Shown here piece after piece: positions 20,271 through 20,324 of a stretch of DNA of 20,324 nt. Made by a program: the position numbers and the translations under genes. Origin of the DNA: CAZKDV01 sp964551645. GTDB taxonomy: Bacteria > Bacteroidota > Bacteroidia > Bacteroidales > DTU049. Under the pieces are notes generated by a model that saw nothing but the letters and a program-made list of their open reading frames with translations, ran no database searches and was not told the origin of the DNA. The stretch is taken from positions 1 to 20,324 of the forward strand of contig CAZKDV010000041.1 in NCBI GenBank assembly GCA_964551645.1. Reading direction: 5' to 3'. The first letter of the stretch is position 1; each line of letters starts with the position of its first letter.

Positions 20271-20324
20271 TTAAAAGTCAGGTTCATCAGCTTTTGCATA
20301 TTCGGTTTCGGTGCGTTCTGCAAA
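20271..20324 (-). CDS. C-terminal end of an unidentified gene (partial)
   Basis: The last 17 codons and the stop (20271-20273) of a minus-strand gene enter from the right edge. They read FAERTETEYAKADEPDF. This is too short to identify; the acidic ending is typical of many cytoplasmic proteins. It shows that element genes continue beyond the window. Confidence 0.5.
   Translation of the reverse strand, partial: FAERTETEYAKADEPDF

Overview
This window looks like an AT-rich scaffold from an anaerobic, fermentative Bacteroidota. Supporting signs are a type IX secretion (T9SS) sorting domain on a secreted protein, Bacteroidota-style promoters (TTTG, 20 nt, TAnnTTTG), weak or absent Shine-Dalgarno sequences, and an electron-bifurcating-hydrogenase-type gene cluster. 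A run of ten N at 17373-17382 marks an assembly gap.

Left part (1-8416, chromosome-like). Positions 1-241 (minus strand) hold the N-terminal part of a gene that resembles phage- or plasmid-type replicative helicases. A long palindrome (316-374), itself flanked by 13-bp direct repeats, separates it from an eight-gene minus-strand operon (6398 down to 419). The operon order is DRTGG protein, RsbW-like ATPase, [FeFe]-hydrogenase-like iron-sulfur protein with all four H-cluster cysteines, second DRTGG protein, PHP phosphoesterase, second HATPase, small [2Fe-2S] ferredoxin-like protein and HydB/NuoF-type flavoprotein. This is the regulatory and electron-transfer half of a HydABC-type system. The catalytic HydA gene and a full HydC/NuoE gene, which I would expect beside it, are not in the window. 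A divergent plus-strand gene (6768-8276) encodes a secreted delta-60-repeat protein with a T9SS signal.

Right part (8417-20324, integrated element). A 22-bp fragment matching the 3' end of a tRNA (T-loop plus acceptor strand, minus strand) at 8417-8438, followed by tandem 11-bp repeats, marks the likely left end of an integrated element that continues past the right edge. Apart from its first gene, a small helix-turn-helix protein, the minus-strand operon 18137 to 8593 looks structural and lytic. It encodes a membrane-anchored LEA2/WHy-like protein, a transglutaminase-fold protein with basic and Gly-rich regions, a charged coiled-coil peptide, a Gly-zipper membrane protein, a highly expressed capsid candidate followed by its own terminator, a beta-rich minor structural candidate, a coiled-coil protein, an SH3-like two-TM protein, a lytic transglycosylase with an EF-hand, a beta-rich fibre or spike candidate, a TM/coiled-coil protein, a unimolecular spanin and a second Gly-zipper membrane protein. 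No portal, large terminase, tape measure, sheath or tail-tube gene was recognised. I infer a non-tailed, possibly membrane-containing temperate phage or a derived particle-forming element. Its replication, integration and packaging genes would lie to the right of the window.

Upstream of the structural operon lies a 582-bp AT-rich gene-free region with repeated TACTACA/TGTAGTA motifs (candidate origin or operator array) and a terminator. Beyond it is an accessory three-gene overlapping set that includes a DUF2335 membrane protein, then a Uma2-like PD-(D/E)XK protein, and finally the last 17 codons of an unidentified gene. The element's own terminators at 8541-8570 and 18667-18697 share the same TCCGG stem core.
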